Positions 1 to 7,773 are shown, numbered from the stretch's first letter. The stretch: DNA of 64,000 bases from Prostheceraeus crozeri (GCA_907163375.1 CAJQUW010001872.1:371001-435000), one strand, 5' to 3'. Notes: a model not told the origin generated them from the sequence alone. Translations and numbers: made by a program.

Positions 1-1
1 C

Positions 2-719
2 AAATGTTAAACTTAAATATTACAAAGAAAGTTCTTATGATAAATTATTATTTTTAGAATCTGGAATTAGAGGTGGTGTTTCATCTGTTCTAGGTAATAG
101 ATATGTTAAATGTTATAATAAGAAAGTAAATCCTGATGATTACGGTTATTAAAAATTTTAATCCAGAAGAAAAAGATCAATTTATAAAATTGTTTAATCA
201 AAATATAGAAGGACTTATATCAAATGAAGATAGTCAAGCAGCAGTTGATGAATTCATGAAAGAAAACTATTTGTTATATTATGATTTTAATAGCTTATAT
301 TCTTCTTGCATGATACAAGAATTACCAACAGGTGAAATGGAATGGAGTACCATTCTTGAATACGAACCTACATTAGATGGTGAAAATAATTATGGTTATA
401 TATATGAAGTTGATTTAGCATACCCTGATTATATAAAAGGCGCAACAAAATATTATCCTTTCTGTCCCGAAAACATAATTCCCAATATAGAAGATTTTTC
501 AGATTATCAAAAATCTATAATTCCTAAGAAATACAGGCCAACAAAAAAACTTATGTTAGCACAAAGTAATAAAGGAAAGTATGTTGTTGAAGGAAGAATG
601 CTAGATTGGTATTTAGATCATGGAATGATTCTTTTTAAAATTCACCGGAAACTAGTGTATAGAAAATCTAGGTGGTTAAAAGATTATATAGAGTTCAATA
701 TTGAAAAACGTAAAATAGC
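2..719 (+). pseudogene. Outer Polinton family B DNA polymerase, 5' part (partial, interrupted)
   Basis: This is part of a protein-primed family B DNA polymerase, the replicase of Polinton/Maverick elements. It is open from the window edge, so the N-terminus lies outside. A stretch containing ESGIRGGVSS precedes polymerase motif A, seen as YYDFNSLYSS at about 290-315, then the palm region with KYRPTKKLML and GMILFKIHRKL. The reading frame changes once near 130-160. The coding frame runs up to the target duplication at 720-725, where the 19 kb inner element is inserted, and the family's next conserved block (NNAFYGKTLENVR) appears at 19746 on the far side. Base composition is much more AT-rich than the inserted element. 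The gene is dead: it is split, and other lesions exist in the 3' part. Confidence 0.9.
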
Positions 720-725
720 TAAAAG
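720..725. repeat. Target site duplication, left copy (TAAAAG)
   Basis: TAAAAG at 720-725 directly precedes the first base of the inner element. The same TAAAAG stands at 19706-19711 directly after its last base. Six base pairs is the duplication size known for Polinton/Maverick integration. Confidence 0.93.
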
Positions 726-1385
726 AGTAGTAAGAAAACGGCGAACACTCGACCGGCGCCCCCCCTCTGGAACGAGAGAGTGTCGTGGTCGGCCGCCGTG
801 GTGCTTCGAGTCTGACTCCCCCCCTCTGGAACGACAGAGTGTCGTGGTGTGCCGGCCAAGTGAGTCCGAAAGGTTCGCTGACGTCCCCCCCTCTGGAACG
901 ACAGTGTGTCGTGGTGGACTTGGGCGACCGCCAGGTTTTTACTTGAGGCTATAGTGTGTGATGATTTTCGAAAAAACGACAGAGTTGGAATTTTGGTCGT
1001 TTTGGGCTCTAGCGCCAAAACGAAGCATCGGATGGGAAAACGGACGCCAGATTCGGATTCAGCGTGAAATTCTGCATCGGTATGGTGAATTTGAAGTCAA
1101 TCGGAGAGAACAAGTTTCGCTGACGTCCCCCCCCCCGGCACCGAGCTTCCAACTTTGCTTCTAGTGGACGGATTTTGTCGTGCAATAGCTCGTTTGAAAG
1201 CTAAGAGTGAGACAAATTCACTGAAAGAATCGGCTTGTTCATATCTGTCTTCGTTTAGATGTGAGACACCATTTAAGATTTTGGGAGATTGTCGAAAAAC
1301 GACAGAGTTAGAATTTGGGACGTTTTGGGCTGTAGCTTCAAAACGAAGCATCGGATGGTAAACGGAGGCCAGATTTGTAATCAGC
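726..1385 (+). repeat. Left terminal inverted repeat of inner Polinton
   Basis: This segment matches the reverse complement of about 19270-19705. The left copy is about 230 bp longer because a block at about 890-1120, flanked by copies of TTCGCTGACGTCCCCCC, is present only here. Within the outer part a motif CTCTGGAACGACAGAGTGTC recurs three times (about 770, 830 and 890), each preceded by a run of C and containing a hyphenated palindrome ACGACA/TGTCGT. The inner part repeats AACGAAGCATCGGATGG at about 1020 and 1340. Open frames inside this repeat are not credible genes. Confidence 0.9.
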
Positions 1386-1398
1386 TTGATGTTATTGT

Positions 1399-1447
1399 CC
1401 AATGAGCATCATCATCCAATGAGAATCAGGCATTTCTATATAAATAG
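1399..1447 (+). promoter_or_regulatory. Left-arm promoter: two CCAAT boxes and TATA box
   Basis: CCAAT occurs at 1399-1403 and 1416-1420, and TATATAAATAG at 1437-1447. Transcription would be expected to begin about 25-30 bp downstream, near 1470, and give a leader exon of roughly 70 nt ending in the ATG at 1537-1539. It lies just inside the left terminal repeat and mirrors the right-arm promoter at 18978. Confidence 0.7.
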
Positions 1448-1536
1448 CGAGCCTTCCACAGTGAGAATCATTCCATCGTTGAATCGCACGAGTGACGGAC
1501 GCATATTTTCTCTCTCTATTCTATTATCCAACTAAA

Positions 1537-1765
1537 ATGGTAAGTCGCTACTTTCCTCCCTCTCCTCCCTTGAACGTAAACTTAATACAATCTTTTTCAT
1601 TTTCAGGCATCTACTCCATCTGCTGCACTAGTAGGACAAAATGGCGGTCAAACGTTACAAGGTTCGCTACGGTCAGATCATCTACAACTGAGGCCAGTGG
1701 AAGAAACAACCAAGGTACATAATCCTACACCGCTACAGCGTAAATTTAAACAAGTCTTGCGTTAA
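1537..1765 (+). CDS. Small spliced early protein (53 aa) with a start-codon-only exon
   Basis: The ATG at 1537-1539 is followed at once by a consensus donor GTAAGT. A pyrimidine-rich tract and CAG acceptor end the intron at 1606 (67 bp). Exon 2 (1607-1763) continues in frame, beginning Ala-Ser-Thr-Pro, to a TAA at 1763-1765. The product is basic and Gln/Leu-rich with no domain I recognise. The first coding exon contains only the start codon, the same layout as in the polymerase gene at the other end of the element. The gene may be a real small protein or one of several alternative products of a shared leader, since another acceptor lies at 2505. Function unknown. Confidence 0.55.
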
Positions 1766-1795
1766 GACGATCATAGCGTAGTACTCCAAACGGGA

Positions 1796-2311
1796 ATGCT
1801 CCCTTCCACGGATGTCAAGATAATGCGCAATCAGTATGGGGACTACATACTGATCCCCGTGAGTCCGTACATTCGCCACCAACTTGATATTATTGAGCAG
1901 TACGTGACATTAAATATGGACATTCCTACTCCTCTTGCTCAAGAGTGGAAGGCGAGAGATGACAAGGATACTCCCTATAGAAAGATTTGGGATGGTAATC
2001 ACATTTGCCTACCGGTATCACATTGGTGTAGTTATTATAAAAAGGATGGAGATCAATCAATACCCATCACATGTGATGAGCTCGGAGAAGGTACTTGGGA
2101 TATCCTTTTCAAAGTGAATGGGCTATATTATGGTCGACACAAGGATAATAAAATAGTCTCTCTCTCCATGCATATGGAATCCATCCTATATATTCCAAAA
2201 CCACCCAACGTAGATGACATAATTGATCAAATCCTTAACAGCAGTGGTACGAAGCGCAAGTCGGAGAAGAATGCTGCATCAAAACGCAAATCAAAGAATG
2301 AGAATTGCTAA
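1796..2311 (+). CDS. Unknown left-arm Polinton protein (171 aa)
   Basis: An open frame beginning ATG CTC CCT TCC, 171 residues long. The centre contains aromatic-rich strands (for example HWCSYYKK and NGLYYGRHKDNK), suggesting a compact beta-rich fold. The last 25 residues are Lys/Arg/Ser-rich (GTKRKSEKNAASKRKSK), which looks like a nuclear localisation signal or nucleic-acid-binding tail. The stop overlaps the start region of the following RING-like gene. I do not recognise a family. By position it belongs to the early, nonstructural group between the left promoter and the virion genes. A DNA-binding or regulatory role is only a guess from the basic tail. Confidence 0.6.
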   Translation: MLPSTDVKIMRNQYGDYILIPVSPYIRHQLDIIEQYVTLNMDIPTPLAQEWKARDDKDTPYRKIWDGNHICLPVSHWCSYYKKDGDQSIPITCDELGEGTWDILFKVNGLYYGRHKDNKIVSLSMHMESILYIPKPPNVDDIIDQILNSSGTKRKSEKNAASKRKSKNENC

Positions 2312-2471
2312 TCCTTTCCTAACTCTACCCTATGACAATTCGCTTATGTGCTTTGAGTGTCGTAGACGTGGTCTTATTAGATACATTTTACTTCTTCGTT
2401 GCCATCATATCATTTGTGTATTTTGTCGTGAAAAGCATCGATGTAATTCTTCATTTTGTAATATGTTATAG
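2298..2471 (+). CDS. Small RING-like zinc-binding protein
   Basis: A frame of 57 residues starting at ATG 2298, overlapping the end of the preceding gene by 14 bp. It holds Cys-X2-Cys (CFEC), then about 12 residues later Cys-His-His with Cys-X2-Cys (LRCHHIICVFC), and two more Cys downstream. This is the spacing of a minimal RING or related zinc-binding fold. RING proteins usually act as E3 ubiquitin ligases and are common accessory genes of large DNA viruses. The upstream part of the frame back to 2223 overlaps the neighbour and is probably not translated. A second RING-like gene lies at 3550. Confidence 0.5.
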   Translation: MRIANPFLTLPYDNSLMCFECRRRGLIRYILLLRCHHIICVFCREKHRCNSSFCNML

Positions 2472-2505
2472 AACGTTTCCTTAGATGTGTAAATTTCCGT
2501 TTTAG

Positions 2506-3054
2506 GCTTCTATCATCATTTTTATCGATTGTGAGGGTGAACCTGTACAGGAGCTCAGTGCTATTGCTATGAACAATTGGACATATCAGATTGTTAGTGT
2601 CTATCATCAACATGCCAACTGCGATCCCAATGTTGATCAATGGGCGAGAAAACACATTCATGGACTTAATCTGAAATATTTGCAAGACTACGGCTTTTCT
2701 TGTGAGACTGCTCTTCTTATTGACTTTAAACGATGGTTAGCTGCTTTCAATGTTATACGCATCTTTTGTAATAATCCTGGTAAGGAGAGGAAAGTATTTC
2801 CCAATCTAATCATTGATGATATTTTGCTCCCGCCTTGGGATAGTAGAGTGAATCAACATTATCATGAAGTCACGAAACGTTTTAAGGATTTGTGTGTTCC
2901 TATTTTGTCTGTTCGTTGTAGTAGCTACGTTCATAACCAATGCTTCTTTCCTCCTTACCTCAACACTGCCAAAGTCCTGTATGGTTATCATTGCTCGCTG
3001 TATGATAGTTACCAGCTGTATCTATTTTATCTCTTTCAAACCATTGATTTATAA
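2506..3054 (+). CDS. DEDDh exonuclease-like protein, probably spliced from an upstream leader
   Basis: The frame has no good ATG at its real start but begins right after a splice acceptor (TTTTAG, ending 2505) with Ala-Ser-Ile-Ile-Ile. This resembles the Ala-Ser start after the 1606 acceptor, so the ATG exon at 1537 can supply the start in the correct phase. FIDCEGEP near the N-terminus fits the Asp-X-Glu of exonuclease motif I. A mid region with VIRIFCNNPGKE may be motif II. HCSLYDSYQLYLF near the C-terminus fits motif III (His-X4-Asp). Together these suggest a DnaQ/DEDDh 3'-5' exonuclease fold of about 180 residues. The motif II Asp is unclear, so activity is uncertain. An internal ATG at 2569 would remove motif I. 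Confidence 0.5.
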   Translation, partial: ASIIIFIDCEGEPVQELSAIAMNNWTYQIVSVYHQHANCDPNVDQWARKHIHGLNLKYLQDYGFSCETALLIDFKRWLAAFNVIRIFCNNPGKERKVFPNLIIDDILLPPWDSRVNQHYHEVTKRFKDLCVPILSVRCSSYVHNQCFFPPYLNTAKVLYGYHCSLYDSYQLYLFYLFQTIDL

Positions 3055-3138
3055 TGCATGCTTGTTACCATTATTCAATAAATGTTACTATGAGAAGAGT
3101 TGTTTTCATGCAACGGATGGGTTAGATGAAGGGCGATC

Positions 3139-3547
3139 ATGTCTTTCTCAAACGATTGCGGAACATTACATTTTCATAGGCAAAGTTTAAAAAGAGCTGT
3201 TCAAGATTATGTGATAAATTTTCATAAAGATGAGACCGACATGGAAGCAGTGGTCGATGATGCTAGCACTCTATTTCTAGAGTTAATGAATACATTCTCT
3301 GATAGCATTATCATGGCGCGATTAGTTACGAAAATTAAGTTTAGTCATTTTGGAAAGGAAGAGGTGGAAAGTCGCTCTTTCCATTTTGCTTCTTATTCAA
3401 TGGAAGTGGTAGATCACCCCCAAGAATTTTTTAAAAGACATGATAAAAATTGCTGAACGTCTTAACGCATTTAACCATCATGGTAGCAGTCTAGTGATTG
3501 AAGCGAATACAGATATTCACATTCAACTTTCTATAAAGAAAAATTGA
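3139..3547 (+). pseudogene. Stand-alone copy of the Polinton polymerase N-terminal domain, frameshifted
   Basis: The frame starting ATG 3139 runs to a TGA at about 3456, but coding character continues in another frame from about 3430 to a TGA at 3545-3547. The shift coincides with a T6/A4 run near 3428-3436. The C-terminal part (ERLNAFNHHGSS) resembles a segment of this element's own polymerase N-terminus (DKFNERDSGLVF). Both follow a region of alternating charged strands. I therefore see this as a separate small gene carrying the domain that elsewhere precedes the polymerase exonuclease region. Function is unknown; a DNA- or protein-binding accessory role in replication is inference. Confidence 0.45.
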
Positions 3548-3549
3548 AA

Positions 3550-3873
3550 ATGCAGTGGTACTTGATTGTAGCACAACTGGTTTTCGAGCTATGTCTGCTC
3601 ACTCTCGAAGTATATTCCTTCTTTACATGCGTCTATTATTTAGAAAAGGCTAGCAAATTCATATCTTTAAGAAGACTTGCTATAGACATCAGTAACGGTG
3701 AAACTATGTGTTGTGATGTATGTAAGCGAAAGGATGGAAATGAAATGCGCATCTTCAAGAGATGTAAGCATGCTTTTTGTCAACGCTGTTTCATACGTAA
3801 TTGCATTCAACTTTGCCAATGTAGCCACTGTGATATTGCTCATTTCGAGTGTCACTTATGCCGCAATAGTTAG
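3550..3873 (+). CDS. Membrane-anchored RING finger protein (108 aa)
   Basis: Starts at ATG 3550. Residues 3-30 form a strongly hydrophobic segment (WYLIVAQLVFELCLLTLEV and on), a likely signal anchor or transmembrane helix. The C-terminal half holds a canonical C3HC4-like ligand series: CDVC, then about 14 residues later CKHAFCQRC, then CQCSHC and CHLC. This predicts a membrane-bound E3 ubiquitin ligase, a gene type used by DNA viruses to alter host membrane proteins. That role is inference here. It is distinct from the smaller soluble RING-like gene at 2298. Confidence 0.7.
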   Translation: MQWYLIVAQLVFELCLLTLEVYSFFTCVYYLEKASKFISLRRLAIDISNGETMCCDVCKRKDGNEMRIFKRCKHAFCQRCFIRNCIQLCQCSHCDIAHFECHLCRNS

Positions 3874-3924
3874 TACCTATGCAAATGTGGTAAAGACAGG
3901 TTTTAGCAAAGACTAACACGAAAA

Positions 3925-4275
3925 ATGGCGAAACGTAAAAGTTAAAACTCTTCAAAGTTTTCTTCAGCCATTCAAGCTCTCCGACGAATGAAAGCAAATC
4001 AGCGATACAATGCTATACGACATGCTAACGATAAATTCATTCGTGAAATTATTTCTCATGTCAGAAAGTTGAGGACGAAGAAATTAGCACCAAAACAACG
4101 AAAGTTACTTAAGCGATATGCCACAAAATTGCGTTTCATCTCCAATCCTAAAGTCACCCTTCAAAGAAAGAGGAAAACTCTAACACAAAAGGGCGGTTTC
4201 CTTTCAGCAATACTTCCAATGATAGCTCCTGCCGTGGGCAACCTATTGGGTAATATCTTTGGCTCTAAGCGTTAA
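3925..4275 (+). pseudogene. Adenovirus pX/mu-like core protein, early in-frame stop
   Basis: A very basic protein (many Lys and Arg over its first 75 residues) ends in a hydrophobic block containing KGGFLSAILPMIAPAVG. That basic-then-GGFL-hydrophobic layout is the signature of adenovirus/adintovirus pX (mu) condensing proteins, which bind packaged DNA. An ATG at 3925 opens MAKRKS but is followed by TAA at 3943-3945 in the same frame. The frame then stays open through a second ATG at 3988. Translation could start at 3988 and lose about 21 residues, so the gene may still yield a product. It stands between the RING gene and the packaging ATPase. Confidence 0.6.
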
Positions 4276-4306
4276 TTATGCAAATGTTGAATCTCAAAGT
4301 AATAAA

Positions 4307-4708
4307 ATGGATTTCAGACTTCAATGTGATAAAGTTCTGACTGTATCAGGTCCATCTCATGCAGGTAAAACTGTTTTCACGCTGAATTTATTGGATAAAA
4401 GAAGGGAGTTGTTTAAGGAACCTATCAATCGAGTGATTTGGTGTTATGGTATTTATCAACCGTCGCTGTTTCAGGAATTGCACAGTCGCAACTTTATTCG
4501 ACATGAAGGAATTATTCCAGTGGATAAACTTCAGTCTAATGATGTTGTTGTATTGGATGATTTATTAAAAGAAAGTAAGAATTCCAAAGATGTTACAGAT
4601 ATGTTCACTCGCGCAGCACATCATAAAAGGTGCTTTATCATCTATATTATCTCTTTATTATCTCTTATATTATCATCTATTTTATTCACGACCCTCCTAT
4701 GTAAGTAG
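4307..4708 (+). pseudogene. Packaging ATPase (FtsK/HerA-like), C-terminally truncated
   Basis: Starting from ATG 4307, Walker A is GPSHAGKT (residues 15-22) and Walker B is DVVVLDDLL (79-87), followed by DMFTRAAHHKR. This matches the A32-type genome-packaging ATPases of Polintons, which drive DNA into capsids. Right after HHKR, where the family continues with a conserved sensor stretch and about 80-100 more residues, the sequence turns into low-complexity TAT/CTC repeats (4630-4685) coding a hydrophobic nonsense tail. The next virion gene begins immediately. The C-terminal third therefore seems deleted or replaced, and the enzyme is probably inactive. Confidence 0.8.
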
Positions 4709-5117
4709 TGGAGGACAAATTTACAGCGGCGCTCGCCGCCAACGTGGAGGTAGCATACTTGGTGCACTGAAATCTGTTGTAGCACCTCTCATATCCAATG
4801 TCGGTAGATCTTTAAAACGAAATGTTTTAAGTAATGCCGTTGGCTTTGCTGGTGATGTTGCTAGTGATCTTTCCAGAGGTAGAAGTTTTAAGAGCAGTTA
4901 GTTGAATCGTGGGAAGGGACGCGGTTTGAAAACATTGAAACAGACCTTTGCTGGTGTTACTCAAGGAAAGAAATCACCTAAACGAATGAATAAAGGAAAG
5001 AGGAAACATCGCGGATCTGGTAAGGTGCGATCTTAAGTCAAAAGGCATTCACGCAAACGTCGCAGAGGTTCTAATCATTCATCAGGCGCTAAACGACGAC
5101 GCTGCTATAACTTCTAA
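4680..5117 (+). pseudogene. Basic minor virion protein (adenovirus pVI/core-like) with two in-frame stops
   Basis: One frame runs from about 4680 to TAA 5115-5117, two bases before the capsid start, but is broken by TAG at 4899-4901 and TAA at 5034-5036. It opens with SSGGQIYSGARRQRGG, then a Gly/Ala amphipathic segment (GALKSVVAPLISNVG), typical of the Polinton gene located just before the capsid gene. It ends with highly basic clusters (KRMNKGKRKHR, KRHSRKRRR). This composition suits a membrane-lytic and DNA-binding internal virion protein. No ATG is visible at the left end, where the ATPase remnant collapses into low-complexity DNA. Confidence 0.6.
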
Positions 5118-5119
5118 TC

Positions 5120-6397
5120 ATGGAGTGTAAAACTTCTGGTTTTTGTTTGTTTGATCAACAAGCCATACAGACAGATATTCTTAGTTCAAGTATTGTAGAT
5201 TATCATCCTCGAACAGCTGAGAATGCTGGCCCCATTGAATTTGTTATTCCTGGTGGTAGTGATGACTACATAGATTTGAGTTATGCGATGCTTGATTTGA
5301 GGTTTAGAATTCAGCAAGCAGATGGAACTGCTATTGACGATGCACATAAAGTTGGACTGAACAATTTACCATTGACTACATTACTTCGCGATGTTTCTCT
5401 AACGATTGGAGAGCAGCAGGTGGAAGGTGGTCAAAGCGATTATCCCTATAAATCATATTTCAATCATGTATCACAGTTTCATCCAGCAGCACAAAAAAGT
5501 CATATGGAAGCCATGGGATGGTACAGAGATGAAGCAGGAAAATTTGATGTTGAAACAAACAGTGGCTTTGTAAAGCGATCTGCTATGATTAAAGATAGTA
5601 AAGTATGTCGGCTATATGGTCCGCTGAATTTAGACTTCTTTAGACAGTCAAAGTTTTTACTCTGTAATACCAGCATGCGACTCAAGCTGACATTGAATAA
5701 GCCTGAATTTGCGCTGAATGCATTTGCTAAAGTTGACAATTTTAGAATTCATGTGGAAGATATTGCACTTTACATTCGTCGAGTAGTACCGAATCCAAGT
5801 GTCATTAGAGGGCATGCTGAAGGTCTTAACCGCCAAAATGCCATTTACCCCGTTCAGCATACAAAGCTTCTCACCTTTACAATTCCGAAAGATCAAAAGA
5901 GTTTCATGAAAGATGGCCTCTTTCCATCGGAAGCACCGAAGCTCCTCATGGTGGCAATGGTTGAAAATGATGCATTTAATGGTAGTATAAAGAAGAATCC
6001 TTTCAATTTTAAACACAATCAGTTAAGTGAAATTGCTTTACGTGTAAATGGTGTGAGTCATCCTGGTCCACCCTACAAACCAGATTTTGCTTCGGATCAA
6101 TTTATGCGCAGTTATGTTGATTTTATGGATGTCTTTGGCTTTTACAATACGGATGACACCAACGGACTGACTATGAAAGAGTTTAAGAGTGGATATACTA
6201 TTTATGCATTTGATTTGACTGCTGACAGCAATATTAGTGCACCCTATCGTCAAGCGAACGTGCCTCATAATATTCGTTTGGATTTGACGTTCGAAAGAAC
6301 ACTATCTGAGACGATCAATGTATTAATTTATGCAGTCTTCGATTCAAATATTGAAATTACAAAGTATCGTGACGTGATTCTTCAGTATAATCGTTAA
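5120..6397 (+). CDS. Major capsid protein (double jelly-roll type), intact
   Basis: 425 residues from ATG 5120. Features typical of Polinton/adintovirus major capsid proteins are an N-terminal arm followed by ENAGPIEFVIPGGSDDYIDL, an early DVSLTIGEQQVEGG, a central LNLDFFRQSKFLL, and a C-terminal TLSETINVLIYAVFDS-NIEI close. This protein would assemble the icosahedral shell. It is fully open, unlike neighbouring minor virion genes. Its TAA stop (6395-6397) overlaps the ATG of the protease by one base. Assignment is by these conserved blocks and by position between minor core protein and protease. Confidence 0.88.
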   Translation: MECKTSGFCLFDQQAIQTDILSSSIVDYHPRTAENAGPIEFVIPGGSDDYIDLSYAMLDLRFRIQQADGTAIDDAHKVGLNNLPLTTLLRDVSLTIGEQQVEGGQSDYPYKSYFNHVSQFHPAAQKSHMEAMGWYRDEAGKFDVETNSGFVKRSAMIKDSKVCRLYGPLNLDFFRQSKFLLCNTSMRLKLTLNKPEFALNAFAKVDNFRIHVEDIALYIRRVVPNPSVIRGHAEGLNRQNAIYPVQHTKLLTFTIPKDQKSFMKDGLFPSEAPKLLMVAMVENDAFNGSIKKNPFNFKHNQLSEIALRVNGVSHPGPPYKPDFASDQFMRSYVDFMDVFGFYNTDDTNGLTMKEFKSGYTIYAFDLTADSNISAPYRQANVPHNIRLDLTFERTLSETINVLIYAVFDSNIEITKYRDVILQYNR

Positions 6398-6858
6398 TGA
6401 GTTGGTTGACTGCTGACGATATTAAGACTAAAGTGCAGCGTAATGCAGACGAAGCGACGTTGAAAGCTTTCGATAATGTCTATTCGATCGATACCTTACC
6501 ACCTGCAGTAAATCACTATCCCATCTTTATTGTGCTAAACACTCATTCGCAGAATTTAGGCGGTGAGCATTGGAAAGCGATCTTTATTGGAGAAGACCGA
6601 CGTGGTGAACTATTTGACTCTCTTGCTCAACCTCCAAATATACCAACACAGCAGTGGTTGAGAAAACATACGCGTCAATATCAGCGAAATGAACGCATAC
6701 TACAACATCCACTTTCATCAACGTGTGGTGCTTTTGTACTGTACTTCATCTTAAAACGTTTACATGTATCTCGATTTGCATCTGTTATTCAAAACTTTTC
6801 ATGTAATCCATCTTCTAATGAAAAAATGATTTGTAAGTTCTATCATGATTTGAAATAA
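6397..6858 (+). CDS. Adenain-like cysteine maturation protease (C5/ULP1 clan)
   Basis: 153 residues. The catalytic triad is visible: His58 in GGEHWKAIF, Asp74 in GELFDSLAQP and Cys110 in HPLSSTCGAFVLYF, with Gln103 a candidate for the oxyanion hole. This is the pattern of adenovirus protease and its Polinton homologues, which cleave virion precursor proteins. Length is close to a minimal family member. Start and capsid stop overlap (TAATG), so expression is probably linked to the capsid message. The TAA stop lies within the AATAAA at 6854-6859. The gene converges with the TBP-like gene on the other strand. Confidence 0.92.
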   Translation: MSWLTADDIKTKVQRNADEATLKAFDNVYSIDTLPPAVNHYPIFIVLNTHSQNLGGEHWKAIFIGEDRRGELFDSLAQPPNIPTQQWLRKHTRQYQRNERILQHPLSSTCGAFVLYFILKRLHVSRFASVIQNFSCNPSSNEKMICKFYHDLK

Positions 6859-6889
6859 AAACATCATGTTGGAAAAATTGTTTTTTATT
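6854..6889. terminator. Convergent polyadenylation signals overlapping both stop codons
   Basis: AATAAA at 6854-6859 on the plus strand contains the protease stop codon. TTTATT at 6884-6889 (AATAAA on the minus strand) contains the stop of the TBP-like gene. The two transcription units meet tail to tail with about 26 bp between the stops. Confidence 0.7.
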
Positions 6890-7751
6890 TTACAATCCGC
6901 TGGGTACGTACATACTCGATGAGATAGTCTAGGATCACATTTGCTTGTACATGAGATTTTAGTCCAGTAATGATCACTTTACTATTATGAAAGATTGCCA
7001 CATGCACAGGTAACCAACAACTAATGAGAGCTGCAGGAAAAAGTTCGGGTTCATAACACAAATTGTAACTGCTGGTACGAATCTTCAAAAATGATACACT
7101 TTCACTCAATTGAGTAGAGATCACCATATTGTCCACAGTCAGATTCGACATCACACACCTCTCCCTCTTCCATATCCGACGTAGTAGTCTTTGTAGCTCT
7201 AAGCGCATTGACTTCGCCGATGAATGAGAAAGGGCGCCGAGAATCTGTACAGTCCCATTTGGGAAGAGTTGAAGATTCCGTGAATTGTTCATCTTCACCA
7301 CTAACATTTGAGGACGGCCCGGGTAATACTTGCTGTTTGGAAGCTGTTGGTGTAATGTTGTGAGATCGATTTTGGTGTAGATTCTGAAGCGACGGAGAAT
7401 GTTGACGATGGTGTAGCGATGGCGCTTCATGATGAAAGAATGAGTAAATTGAGCGATGTACCTTCCTTTTATATTTTCCAAACTACCTTGATGAAATGTG
7501 AAGTTAGTATGAAGTTGGGAATGATAGAGTTGAATTCGCCGATTGTTGACGCGCAACCAGATGCGATTTCCAATATGTGAATGTCTTTTCATATAGAAGT
7601 ATTTCAAGTCCTTCATGATATGATGTAGAGATTGAAAATGACGATAAGATAAAGCAAACTCTCTTCTCACATTTCCAGTTGAATCTTTGAAATAGACGTT
7701 TCGATCATGATCCGTTTCAATACGTTGTAGGGAATCTAATTTCCAACTCAT
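6885..7751 (-). CDS. TATA-binding-protein-like protein with an extra N-terminal domain
   Basis: 288 residues, fully open. Residues about 113-193 and 203-282 form two repeats with the TBP layout. Repeat 1 has YTIVNILRR, then IDLTTL, KYYPGRPQMLVVKM and LFPNGTVQILGA. Repeat 2 has NMVIST, then CYEPELFPAALI and AIFHNSKVIITGLKS. These match the duplicated saddle of eukaryotic TBP (Y-x-P-E-L-F-P, F-x-S/N-G-K/T-V-x-x-T-G-A/L), which binds TATA DNA and recruits RNA polymerase. Residues 1-110 form a separate domain repeated in the neighbouring gene at 7774; phrases like FALSYRHFQSLHHIMKDL weakly recall PC4/p15 coactivators. A virus-encoded transcription factor acting on the element's own TATA promoters is inferred. 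TBP is not among the usual Polinton gene set as I know it. Confidence 0.82.
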   Translation of the reverse strand: MSWKLDSLQRIETDHDRNVYFKDSTGNVRREFALSYRHFQSLHHIMKDLKYFYMKRHSHIGNRIWLRVNNRRIQLYHSQLHTNFTFHQGSLENIKGRYIAQFTHSFIMKRHRYTIVNILRRFRIYTKIDLTTLHQQLPNSKYYPGRPQMLVVKMNNSRNLQLFPNGTVQILGALSHSSAKSMRLELQRLLRRIWKRERCVMSNLTVDNMVISTQLSESVSFLKIRTSSYNLCYEPELFPAALISCWLPVHVAIFHNSKVIITGLKSHVQANVILDYLIEYVRTQRIVK

Positions 7752-7773
7752 GATGTGTGGTAGTCATGTCTGA

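Noticed and set aside
719-1402. Open frames in the left terminal repeat, and 19018-19730 on the right
   Set aside because: They mirror each other because of the inverted repeat and consist of low-complexity repeat units.
5500-6268. Antisense frames inside the capsid gene
   Set aside because: They are shadows of the intact major capsid gene on the plus strand.
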